From Dendrophyllia cribrosa (Eukaryota > Cnidaria > Anthozoa > Scleractinia > Dendrophylliidae), in contig JAJLRJ010000006.1 of assembly GCA_024195265.1 (NCBI GenBank), positions 31,645,934 to 31,709,933 on the forward strand: a stretch of DNA of 64,000 nucleotides, read 5' to 3'. Of the stretch, positions 43,101 through 53,540 are shown piece after piece; within the stretch, counting starts at the first letter, position 1, and every line of letters starts with the position of its first letter. The notes under the pieces were generated by a model. It was not told the DNA's origin and did no database searches. It was given only the letters and a program-made list of their open reading frames with translations. Position numbers and translations under genes: made by a program.

Positions 43101-45907
43101 TACAAAATAGATACCTCTTCTAGACTCCAAACATAGTTTTGCCGGCAGTACTGGCAGGAGATTACCCTTTGGGTGCACACTTCATTCAGATGGCGTTGTA
43201 GATCGTTTCTTAACATAGTGACGTCACACTCCTCATTAGTACATCGCACCCGTACAAAGGAACAGCTATTTTCGTGTACCTTAAAAGAACAGAAAATAGG
43301 CAGATTATGAAGAGAAATTGGTGAGGAAAAAAAAAGAAGGAAAGGAAAAAGTCATTTACCTCAACATTTCTCAGTTCACCAATCCATTGGCAGCCATCAC
43401 TTTCATTAGCCGGACATTTAACTTGATAGTCCAGAATTTTTCTTTCACTCGCCCTATCGGGAAATATATCCTGTTTAAAAAAATGGAAAGTTTATTCGCA
43501 ATTTCAATATAAACCTCATCGCTCTAATACCAGTAATGTAAATGCTCTTAAGCTTTGATTTGGTTACCTGATAGCGTCATTAATATATCTATAATTTGGC
43601 ATTACAAGAAGATATGAAAAGGACAGGTGTAGTTTATTCTTGGTTTGCAACCACGTGACAAAGGCGGCATGTTGGTGGTCAATGCAATGCAATTTTTGTC
43701 GCAGAATTTGCATGAAAATAGAGTTTAGTTCCCAGCGAAGAGAAACGCTTTTGTTCTTGACCACCGACAGGGCCGCCGTGACGTCACGTGCAAACCAGCG
43801 ATACGACGATTTTTAAAAGCATTTCATCCTAGAGTTTACCTACCTCAGTTTCAAGGGTTCGTCTATCAATAGGGCATACTGGCATTCTACAAAAACAAAA
43901 TACAATAAATACCTTTAGTGACAGGTTATTTTATAGTTATGTACTGAGTCGATAGCTGAGCTGTAAATAGATAAATCAAATATGATGTTACCGTAATTTC
44001 GTAGCACGGTTGAACACAGGTAGCCCAAGCTCGAGTGATGTTTACATGTAGTAATTTGAAATGAGTAATAGCGAAATTATAAGGATTTGTATGGGAAAAA
44101 TTGACTTCGAATTTGAGCGTAAAATTCGGAACGATGTTTGAATAAAACTGGCTCACCAGATCTTCTTTTTGTGTGTTTACTTGTGTCTTGAGTGGTTTCG
44201 CTTCGAATCGACCCCAAAACCAATCAAGACACAAGTTAACACACAAAGAAGTTCAGGTGAGCCACTTTTATTCAAATATCGTTCCTAATTTAACGCTTAA
44301 ATTCAAAGCGAATTTTCCCCATACAAATCCTTATAATATTTCGCTATTACGCAACAGTTATCACGACGTTCAAATAACAACGCGTGAACATCACTTGAGC
44401 TTGGGCTACCTGTGGGTTGAATAGAATGATGCGACACAACGTTTGATTATAAATTGTAGAAATAATAGCTGATTACAAATAACGTCACGCGATGCGGATA
44501 TACATCTGTGAAAACATTACCTAATGCTTAGGGGATACAACGAAATTAGCGGAATACAAATAACGTGATACGGATACAAATCTGTGAAAAATGGTCAAGT
44601 CGACTCAAGCTTTTGTAGCTTGTTTAGTTGTATTTTCAGCCGAAAACTCTTTATAAACAAGGGAGAGTTGTCTGTATGTCATTGTTTGGTGAGGTCAAAC
44701 AACCAACGTGTTAAAATGATACTCACTTTTTTTCTTACGTATATACGATTGAATCTTAAGCTGTCGATATTGGTAACCAGAGACACATGTAGCCGGATCC
44801 GTTATGGATTTGTTGACTCTTTGTTAAGAACAGCGCAATGTTCTTAGTATGTACCGTAACCGTACAGGAATTGAACAAGGGTCTTTGAGCGATTAAATAT
44901 CACCCTTCACAGTTCACTTCCGCCGACTTTCTTAGAAGTGCCTCCTTAAGTCATCAGACATAGACGTAGAATATAACATAGACCAATATTATTATACATC
45001 AGCACTGGGAACTTTGACAGAATCTTTTCTTTAGCTAAGTCTGCGGAGTAAATTTTAACCTTAGGTGGGCTCGTGTTTGTTCGCGGCTATCAGTTTAAGT
45101 GAAAAGGCAGCCATTTTTCAGACAAGATATCAGAAGGGTGTATCATGCCATCCTTGAATTACAAGACGTGTCCTCGCAGTTTTTAACAGCTAGCTAACAA
45201 CGACATGACTATCATGCGCGCTTTCAAGAATTGAGCAAGTATGGGTGTGCGCTGTCTATCTTTATACATACCCGTTTCATGAGTACACTGACTTGCATCG
45301 TCACTATTTCGAACATAAGTCAAATTGAGCCGTTTCTTAAATCGAACCATCAGCTCACCGAGACACAGACGTCCCGCAAAACTTCTTAACTGCTGTGTTC
45401 ACTCTGAATATGTAGTGATTAGGGAGCTTTAGATTTAAGTACGAGAACAAGATTAAGAATGAGCACGACTTGCAAATTTCAAGCCATTCACGTTCCCAGA
45501 ACCCAGTAGACACTAGGTACAAATTGATGTAATATTAATGTTTATCTAGAGCACGCGAACTAGGTTTGAAAAGTCGTATTCGTACTATCAATCTCGTACT
45601 CGTAGTCCGATCACAAGTTCCCTAAGTAACGTTTTCTCGCGAATTTGCCAGACTAATACAGTTAAAGGATAAGTAATTTACGCGGCGGCTTATTTGTTTA
45701 TCTTTCAGTTTGCGATTCATGAATATCACACTGAGAATTGCAGATCATGTGATAGCGTTACCTTTTCATGGCTTCTTCCAAGCAGAAGCGGCAAAACCGA
45801 TGGCCGCATTTTGTCTGAACAGGCTCTTTCATCGGACTGCTGCATATTGGGCAAATATCTTCTTCTGCGACCGAAGAAACAAATGTATAGTCGAAGGCGG
45901 ACAGCAT
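40132..45907 (-). CDS. TRAF-family RING/zinc-finger/coiled-coil/MATH protein
   Basis: Six exons with GT/AG borders and matching phases: 45,907-45,762, 43,886-43,844, 43,470-43,360, 43,279-43,115, 41,841-41,764, 41,286-40,132; 565 residues. An in-frame stop upstream makes the 45,907 ATG the first usable one. The RING spans residues 19-56 with ligands C19, C22, C34, H36, C39, C42, C53 and D56 (CPID, as in TRAF6-type RINGs). TRAF zinc fingers follow to about residue 180 ([51 protein letters not shown]). A coiled coil covers about 200-315, a Pro-rich linker 330-395, and a MATH/TRAF-C domain about 400-560 ([28 protein letters not shown]). TRAF proteins trimerise, bind receptor tails and ubiquitinate partners in NF-kB and MAPK signalling. 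The protein is intact; the exact orthologue is not determined. Confidence 0.92.
41466..41680. repeat. Tandem duplication in a TRAF intron
   Basis: Two ~107-bp copies beginning CATGGTTTCT(C/T)CGTTGAAAG and ending TATGATTGCATTTAGTTC, about 95% alike. Lies between exons 5 and 6. Confidence 0.9.
42223..42310. repeat. G-rich low-complexity tract
   Basis: GGAGGGG-type repeats from 42,262 to 42,308 with several G runs of three or more, a candidate G-quadruplex on the plus strand. Confidence 0.7.
42911..42998 (+). ncRNA. Hammerhead-ribozyme-like motif with upstream 10-bp repeats
   Basis: Four tandem units of CTATATCATG (third has CCTG) lead directly into CTGATGA (42,951-42,957), a stem GTC/GAC (42,958-42,960 with 42,969-42,971), and GAAA (42,972-42,975). 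Then CAGC pairs with GCTG (stem III), and CATG at 42,947-42,950 can pair with CATG at 42,994-42,997 (stem I). This is the full conserved hammerhead core in the correct order. The expected cleavage dinucleotide (U then A, C or U) is replaced by CG at 42,992-42,993, so this copy is probably inactive or decayed by a base change or loss. It lies in intron 4 of the TRAF gene, antisense to it. Confidence 0.6.
44007..44422. mobile_element. Long palindromic element in a TRAF intron
   Basis: Arms of about 190 bases beginning TTGAACACAGGTAGCCCAAG meet near 44,215. It lies in intron 1 of the TRAF gene. Target duplication not determined. Confidence 0.75.
45422..45622. mobile_element. TA-flanked MITE in TRAF intron 1
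   Basis: Inverted ends GGGAGCTT and AAGTTCCC, flanked by TA, with internal AGTACGAGA/CTCGTACTC inverted blocks. Confidence 0.55.
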
Positions 45908-45959
45908 GTCGGTCGGACTCTCTAAGATGGCGGAAATACTTCCTTATCTTCTTCCAGCT

Positions 45960-48190
45960 TTGCCGTGAATTGTTCTATTGCCGGTGAACGGCCAAATTCA
46001 ATCTATGCAATCGTTCAGTTTATGTGAGGTGCATAAGCTGGAATGTTCTGCATTACAAACGAAAATGTCATCGAAGAAATGTAGGTTCTATCAGTGTCAA
46101 AGCATCCACAGATGATATTTAGAATATTAATTTCTCGGAAATGCATGACCTCTCAGCTGAAGATAATTGACTTGTAACAGTGACAGAAACGCAAGGATAG
46201 CGCCGCAAGGCAAACGTTTATACTATGTGATTCATGATTTCCTTAATTTATATTAAAATGGTTTTGGGTCCCTGATGCATTGATGCAACATTGTGTTGCT
46301 CGTTAACAACCATTGGGATATCTTTGATATCAATTACAAGCCCAAACATTAGAAAATTACTGATATCAAAGGTTGCCATAGTAACGTTAAGCAAAAAAAT
46401 AACAAACTATCATAACGGCAAAACCACCTTGAAATAGCTTAGGTATAGCATAGGTAAAAACGGCAAACTGATCCTTTCGGCAAAGAGAAGAGATTGAGAC
46501 AGAAGTGAAATAAAAAAACAAACAGTTGAATATATTTGCCCGATATTTCGGTTTGCAAAACAAACCTACTGGGGCGAGAAAACAATCAAAGGGCTCTTAA
46601 AGCCATCTCGTTAATGCGTAAGAACGTAAGGTTAATAAAAAACAACAAGAAGAATTGGAAAAGTTGGGTGCCCTTGATAGGTAAATATAGTAAAGACGTG
46701 ATAGGTAATATGTGTAAAGCTGCTAAATGGTCTATTGGAGTTGATGTTTTTTGGCGGGAAAAGTTTCATCACTTCAGAAAGGGTTTGACCTGTATGTCTT
46801 CTCGTGTGTTTTGTTTTTGACAGTTGCGTCATATATATAATTTAACTTGTTTACAAATTGTCTGTTTCATATTTATATGAGGTATAGCATACAGATGGAG
46901 TATACAATGGCTTTGTGGCTACATGGGGTGGGATAAGGCGAGGCGAATTGCTGCCTGTGTTTATATTCAGTATACTAGGACAAAAAGCGAGTCGCACCAG
47001 TCAACTGGATATGGGTCTTGGCAGGGTAAAGAACATTGAGAGAAAGATTGAAAATACCTGTAGGTCTTATCGTGGAGTTAGACATTGCAGTCATAGAGGA
47101 CTTAGGAGCCAACAAATCAATAAAAGTCATGAGCAATGACTTGTATGGCATTACAATGGCAATTTTCTTATCAATCGAAATTTGGGAAAGATGTACGGAG
47201 GTTAAAAATATTTACTATCTTTATTTATTGATATTTAAACAGAACTAAAATATATTGCAACGATTTTCATTTGGGATTAAAATTGATTTACTGCCAATGT
47301 TTTTAAACAGCCAATTTATATGTGCAGTGTTGGATGAGACAAAACAAGAACTTTGTGCATGTGATGATAAGTTCAGTAAAAAGAGGGTGGCAAAGGGTTT
47401 ATGCGTGACGCGTGATCAGGGAAAAAATCAGTGCGTGAAACGTGAAAGTTAGTAAAATGGAAACGTGATTCGTAAACTTAGGAACTAATATCGTAGTAAG
47501 GAACCAGACTAAGGAATTTAACGAACATGTGACGCGTGAATTGCGTAAAAAAAGGTGCGTGAAACGGGATCATGGCCCGTGCAGAGTGAGCCCGACTCCA
47601 GAAAAAGCCTGGATGCTAAGTAAGAGGGCCTGGTTACACGTGTGCTTTCCAATGTTTTCCAAATCCAAATTTACTCCTCATCCACAATGGAGGGCTAATA
47701 AGTTAAATATAAAAAGATTTCTATTCAAAATAAAGTCTTGATCACATGTTTACTTTTCCAAAAAAAATGGGTCGGTCGGGCGATGGGAAACGAAACATTT
47801 TATGGGGATGGCCTTAGACTCATATAGTAAAAGACTAAAAAAGCAAATCGAAGGTCACCGAGATGTGTCAAAGAGGATTGTAACGAGAAGCCTGTAACAC
47901 CAATAAACCAAGAGGACCTGTGAGTATCTTATCTGTTTTGATTTCATTCCTTTTTGTCGATTGCGTGGGAATAACCGCTTTGGAGGCAAACATTTTCCCA
48001 CAATACTATCAGATCGTTATGTTCACGACACTTAAACATTTCTGTACAGACTGCCGGGCACGGTCTCAAATAGACTAAATGCCCGGCAGTGAGAAATTTT
48101 CATAGTATTTTCACTGAAAGGCTTTTTCAAACCTTTTGAGAGTATTCGATGTTCGTTTAGAAATGTCAAGCGATTAGACTTGATTTTTGG
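45960..48190. other. No gene recognised upstream of the TRAF gene
   Basis: Includes the likely promoter region of the minus-strand TRAF gene just above 45,907, but no TATA box or CpG island stands out. A block near 46,585-46,618 (AATCAAAGGGCTCTTAAAGC then CATCTCGTTAATGCG) recurs at 53,045-53,078, so at least part is repeat-derived. From about 47,403 to 47,570 the word GCGTGA recurs several times with forms such as GTGAAACG. Confidence 0.5.
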
Positions 48191-48708
48191 GACTGTGCAA
48201 TAATTATCAGGAGGGGGGGGCCGGAAAATGGGCTTCAAGTAGGAAAATATTAGGTAATACCCCCCCCTCCCCCTTCAAAAGAACTGAATTTAGTTTTTGC
48301 CCCCCCCCCCCCTCTGATCAGTCAGAAATTTTGTATGACCTCCCCCCCCCCCCCCCCCCCCCCCCCTTCACACACCTTTTATATACAAATACCCAGCATT
48401 TTTTTAATATACACCCACCTGTTATTGCTACGAGGTAATGTTTGTTCCAGACGTGGATATACAGCAATACTACGTGTTTACTTGTTGGACATCCATATCT
48501 GGAACAAACATGACCTCGAAGCAGTGTTCGACAAAGCCATCCGATTCCACTTCTGAATCACTTCATTGCAAATCCGAGTTGCTTGCACTGGAACTCATTT
48601 CCTCGTTAACGTGCTCTTGGGTTTCTCGTGGGATGCAAGAATGATCACCACGAGCGTACTGGAGAACTCGTGCAACCAGTGCCATTTTACCTCACTGATC
48701 TTAAACTA

Positions 48709-49319
48709 GGTGGTCAGACATGAGGAGTCATGTAGCAGGGACATGTCGCAGCGACATGTAGCAGCGACAAAAGTTTGTTTAGTACACACTGAGGGACATG
48801 TAGCAGGGAGTGTAGCGGGGACATGTAGCAGGGAAAAAATCATAGCGCTTGCACACCGCATGAAAATGTCGCGGGGACGTGTCTCAGGGACATGTTGCAG
48901 CGACACGTCCCCTCGTGTGAACTTATACTATCATAATTGTGCAACACCAATCTTGGGGACATTTTGTCCCCGCGACATGTCTCACGGTGTTCAACTTGTT
49001 GAACTTCATGGGACACGTCGCGGGGGACAAAATGTCCCCAAAATTGTGTTGCACAATTATGATAGCATCAGTTCACACGAGGGGACGTGTCGCTGCAACA
49101 TGTCCCTGAGACATGTCCCCGCGACATTTTCATGTGGTGTCTGAGACATGTCCCCGCGACATTTTCATGTGGTGTGCAAGCGCTATGAATTTTTCCCTGT
49201 TACATGTCTCCGCTACACTCCCTGCTACATGTCCCTCAATGTGTACTACACAAATTTTTGTCGCTGCTACATGTCACTGCGACATGTCCCTGCTACATGA
49301 CCCCTCATGTCTGACCACC
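48709..49319. mobile_element. 611-bp foldback element built of GACATGT motifs
   Basis: Inverted ends GGTGGTCAGACATGAGG; arms of about 290 bases meet near 49,000. GACATGT, GACATTTT and ATGTAGCAGGGA words recur throughout, often linked to CGCGGGGAC. The flanking triplets are CTA and TTA, so a Harbinger-type 3-bp target site is possible but not proven. Frames at 48,706-49,556 are by-products of the repeat motifs. Confidence 0.75.
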
Positions 49320-49540
49320 TTAAGACCATGCTGGTTGAGGTACATCTTCAATCTGTTGCAATACAATTATCTATGTTGTAGTGAAATTATGATTTTGGTA
49401 CAATTTTGTCTGCACTGGTTAAAATTTATTTTGAACCAGTGCAAAATATTTGAACTGGAGCAAAATATTTTTACCAGGGCAAAATATTTGCACTGGTATA
49501 TAACTATATTCTACTGTTCAAATGTTGTTGACAATAGCAC

Positions 49541-49687
49541 AATTTCGATGTATTAAAATTCAACTTGAAACAAAAGACAACACTACGAGGCTTAGGGAAA
49601 TAAACCATATAAATCCTTACTTAATCATTCCCCTAAGCCTCGTAGTGGTCTTGTTTCAAGTTGAATTTTAATATATCGAAATTGGGC
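49541..49687. repeat. Near-perfect hairpin
   Basis: AATTTCGATGTATTAAAATT at the left is matched by its complement at the right, including CACTACGAGGCTTAGGG, around a 30-base loop. Confidence 0.85.
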
Positions 49688-49969
49688 TATTCAAATTTAA
49701 AAATCCAGAAACGCTTTATTACAATATTCGTCTCTATATTATAGAGATAGAGAAGAATAAATAATCGTATTGCAACAGATTGAAATTGCAGTTCAGCCAC
49801 AGAACAGATCATCATGTCTTTCAGTGAGAACTTGAAATAAAATGTTAAGCCCCCCCTCCACTTGAGTGACTTATTTTACTTTGAGCCCCCCTATCCTTGC
49901 TTTAATTTTACTTCATGCCCCCCCCCCCTTTTGGTTTTTCGGCCCCCCCTCCTGATAATTATTGCACAT

Positions 49970-51038
49970 CGTAAACCGGCCTTAAAACTTCTCTGAAATC
50001 AGCAATTTAAACTGGGGAGGGGGGTCAATTTTTAATACCCCGTTCTAGAAAAAATGGCTGCTGATAATTTCAAGCTTTCGTGCGTTCGAAATATTATACC
50101 CCGTTCTAGGAAATGTCTCTAAAATGGATACCCCGTTCTAGATCAGGAGTCCCAAAATCACGACCCCGTGTCGTGAACATGACGATTTTTATGGTATACC
50201 CAAGTTTGGATATTTCGTCAACTGGAAAATCAAAATAATTTTGGGAAACGCTTGACAACGAACTTTGAATGAGACGTTCAAATTTACCACGTGATTTCTG
50301 AGGGGGGCAAACAACTCAAACTCGGGAGATTTCAAACCAGTTGTTTATTATACTGATATCTTTTCGGAGCTTATACATTTTTACAGTGTTACAGTAGTTG
50401 ATATATATATATAGAAAAATGTTAAGAAAATATTTGGGATATTTAGAATTTTTTCAAGATATATTTAGGAAGAAAAAGTGAGATATTTAGGAAAAATATC
50501 GAGAACTTCCGGAAAGATATTTAGGCGATTTTACGTGATATTTGTAGCTAGGGCTATGTTTACATTGTAATTGATCTCTGTAACATAGGTTTCTGCACTC
50601 AACGTAATTGTGGAAAGCTTTCTGCTTTTTAATACATGGAGAACTTGAAAGTACTCCCTCAATTTTGTTGGATCATTTGTGAAAAATAAACGGCTAACCT
50701 TCAGAATACCCGTTCACTCAAATATTCCTAATCACGTCCGCAGTCACAAAGCTACTGCCGCGGTCCGCAGTCACAAGCACATTTTGTAATTATGCAAATT
50801 GCTGTAAAAACAACTCCGCTCGTATGTCACGCCATTCTCGGATCGATCGCGACTGATTGAAAGAAAATAAGAGAAACCGATACGTATACATGTACATACA
50901 AAACATAAATATCGCCAAATGTAGCGCAATATTAAACTTCACCTAACTTGTAAACAAACCCTGGCGGGCGGAGCGAGCTCTGCCGGGCAATATATACATA
51001 TACATTCCTAGCTTGTCAGTCTTGCTAGCTTGTGACCC
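49970..51038. other. Repeat-derived intergenic DNA, no gene
   Basis: ATACCCCGTTCTAG occurs three times between 50,035 and 50,140 in degenerate form, and GATATTTAGGA words recur at 50,428-50,530; both look like fragments of short non-autonomous elements. Confidence 0.5.
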
Positions 51039-51359
51039 GGGGGGAGGGGGGATTCCCATATAAAAATGACAAGAGTGCTCGTCGGAAATTTTCGAAAAGC
51101 ACCCTAAAAGGTACCAGAATGTTGTTTGATGGGCGTGGCTCAAATAAATTTTTACTCCTAAGAGGTACCAATTCGTAAACAACACATGTCATATTCTGGG
51201 CTTAATACCCTAAAAGGTACCACGATAATTCCAACGGGGGTCATTTTGAATTTTAGCACCCTAAGAGGTACCAATACACAAATTTTGACCCCTAAAAGGT
51301 ACGACGAGCACCCCCGTCATTTTTATATGGGAGTCCCCCCCCCCCCCCCCCCCCCCCCC
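51039..51359. mobile_element. G-run-ended element with CCTAAAAGGTACCA repeats
   Basis: Inverted ends: a G-rich run then ATTCCCATATAAAAATGAC, and at the right GTCATTTTTATATGGGAGTC with a C run of about 26. Five degenerate ACCCTAA(A/G)AGGTACC units lie inside. No protein. Confidence 0.75.
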
Positions 51360-51500
51360 AGTGACGATCATAAACTTTACTTGAGCGAATGTTTTTCATT
51401 GACAAAACCGTCTTCACTTTTAATTAAACTTAGTGTTCACATAACCTCTCATTATTTTCTATAAACAATACTGAACGAAAACACGAAACGCGAATGATTC

Positions 51501-51878
51501 TCATGTATTGTGACCATCTTTGTTGACAAATTCTTTAGAGTGATTAACTGTTCTGTGAACATAACCATGTTTCTCCAGATTACAATAAGCTTTCCAACAG
51601 TCAAATACGATGATAGTTCCTGGTTCGATCCATTTCTGAATAATAGGCAGCAGTGTTGCTTCGTCTCTTAACTCAACCGCCACCAGAAAAGATTTCCTAC
51701 TCTCTTCCTCTATTCCGCCGAATTCCCATTGTCCCACATGATGTCCACGACGATATCTTCTCTTACCAAACTTGCTTTCATCGATTTGCACAATCTTCCC
51801 CTCTCCTCCAAGTCTCTCACTTCTTAAAATTCTTGCATTGTCATTCACTTCACAGCACCAACTTGTACATTTGCACAA
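51501..51878 (-). pseudogene. Merlin/IS1016-type transposase fragment
   Basis: The 125-residue frame holds GGEGKIVQIDESKFGKRRYR (first catalytic Asp near residue 33), GQWEFGGIEEESRKSFLVAV, LLPIIQKWIEPGTIIVFDCW (second catalytic Asp near 94) and YVHRTVNHSKEFVN, the order found in ISXO2-like DDE domains of Merlin transposases. The frame stops before the third acidic residue and the helix-turn-helix N-terminus is absent, so it is a truncated, inactive copy. No inverted ends were identified around it. Confidence 0.8.
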
Positions 51879-52170
51879 AATGATAACTTTAGTTTAGTTC
51901 AGCAAAATTATGACGTCTCTTGCATACTATTGCATAATCAAAACGCAATAGCAATGATTCAGTATTCCAAAATAGACCAAAACCCAAAATTCATGCTATC
52001 TGATCTTGCTAATGGAAACGCTAATGGCTTTTTGACAAATGACTGACAAGAAAGACACACTGAATTTCTTGATCAATTAACCCGTCTCGTTGATGATCTA
52101 ACAGAAAATTTGTCTCAATAAAAAGCCGTCTCGAACAAAATTTGTAGAGTTACGACAAACCAACCGCATG

Positions 52171-52330
52171 TGTAAAGCGTTGATGATGACAGAAAATTTG
52201 TCGAGCGCGGAAAATGTCAAAGCGCAACTCGCGCAGATCACTGTAACTAACCCTAGAAACAATCTGTCAGGCGATGAGGTCATAGCTCTAAAAGAGTTCA
52301 AAAACAACTCTACTATGCCTCAAAAAAGCG
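52171..52330 (+). pseudogene. Possible Penelope-like N-terminal fragment
   Basis: The frame contains NPRNNLSGDEVIALKEFKNN, reminiscent of the NLTKEE.ALKELKNN segment that precedes the reverse transcriptase in Penelope-like elements. The expected continuation (IVIKPADKG) is missing. Confidence 0.3.
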
Positions 52331-52339
52331 GACAAAGAT

Positions 52340-53296
52340 ACAACAACAGTCATGATGAATACATATATACATACATAAACTTTATTAAAGTGTCAAAATA
52401 TTTAGCTGTAAGGCTAATTGAGAACACTATAACAAAATATATATTAATAAGGCAGAAACAATAAAAGAGGGCCAACTGCAACTCGACAGGAAACAATCAA
52501 AGCGCAATTTTTATCACTATCAATACATTCTACCATGTACCTAAATCTAATAATGGCAATGATTCACTATTCCAAAATAAAGGCCTTTTCGTTCGCCTGA
52601 TCGGTAATTTAAGATCAAACGTTCATCAAATGATAACATTCCATGACAACTCAAAGCCATTCATTTCATTAATTGAACTTACTAATTACTGCTTCCCTAA
52701 AGAATCGCGACAAAATTATCAACAAAAACAAAGAAACTTTAGATAACTTAGACGTTCGCGTGATCACTAAGAGAAAATAAAAAATTCATCAAATGATAAC
52801 ATGACATGACAGTTCAAAGCCATCCATTTAATAAATTCAAGTTACTAATTACTCTTTTTCTCAAAAATCGCGACAAAACTATCAACAAAAACAAACAATC
52901 TTTACATAAACTACATACCTACATGTGTACATACGATTTTCTTAAAGTCTGAAATCTGTTTCTGCAGATCGGCTACGTTTACACTGTTTTTCTTTACAAT
53001 GTTTCTCCGGCATACTTTAGACAGTTAGCACTTCAACAAAAGATAATCAAAGGGCTCTAAGAGCCATCTCGTTAATGCGAAACATGGTAAGGTTAATTTG
53101 AAAGACAAATTAAGGGGCCAGTAGTTATCATGCCAAAACGACAACGGAAGTGTAGCGTGTTTTTATTTTTTGAGTTAGCAAACCGGATTTTTAGCTTGGT
53201 GCCATAAGTTGAGGGCAAAATGGCTCTCAGATTTTTGAGTTTGTTTCAGCGACTGACCCTCTTCAATACTAGTTATTAAAAGTGGCCATTCTTTTT
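52340..53296. other. No gene recognised
   Basis: AT-rich. Two diverged blocks (about 52,605-52,745 and 52,745-52,900) share CATCAAATGATAACAT...CATGACA, TCAAAGCCAT and CAAAA(C/T)TATCAACAAAAACA, indicating an old tandem duplication. Confidence 0.5.
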
Positions 53297-53301
53297 ATTT
53301 C

Positions 53302-53399
53302 TGTTAGGATATAAACTGAACTCAATCTAGGATCAAGATGGCGACTGCCCCTGGGCCCCCCGAATATCACAGGGTACCCAGACTATGCATAACATAACA
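53302..53399 (-). repeat. 3' LTR, 98 bp
   Basis: Identical to 57,453-57,550. On the minus strand TG...CA ends. It is much shorter than most Gypsy LTRs (a few hundred bases), leaving little room for U3 and R; no TATA box is obvious within it. Confidence 0.95.
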
Positions 53400-53412
53400 T
53401 CTTTCCCTGTAA
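53400..53412 (-). promoter_or_regulatory. Polypurine tract
   Basis: On the minus strand CAGGGAAAGA lies directly before the 3' LTR, in the position where plus-strand DNA synthesis is primed. Confidence 0.7.
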
Positions 53413-53540
53413 CCCTTAACTGAATAACAAATATAGCAAAACTGTGAGCAGTCCTATAACAAAGAAAACTAAATGTTAGAAACATGTCCTCAGTTTGCTA
53501 TTAAAATGTTCAGTGTTCAATGTCATTCAGAACAATGAAA

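Larger units (their letters stand above)
48194..49968. mobile_element. Inverted-repeat element containing further hairpins
   Basis: Ends TGTGCAATAATTATCAGGAG plus G run at the left and the complement at the right. Between them are C and G homopolymers, the palindromes 48,709-49,319 and 49,541-49,687, and an inverted pair CAATCTGTTGCAATAC (49,350) with its complement (about 49,768). No coding capacity; matching target duplications were not seen. Confidence 0.65.

Noticed and set aside
48335..48556. Proline-rich ORF 48,187-48,556
   Set aside because: Encoded by long C runs at the edge of an inverted-repeat element.
48706..49556. 144- to 147-residue ORFs with repeated RHVPATC-like words
   Set aside because: The words are translations of the GACATGT DNA motif in a palindrome and appear on both strands.
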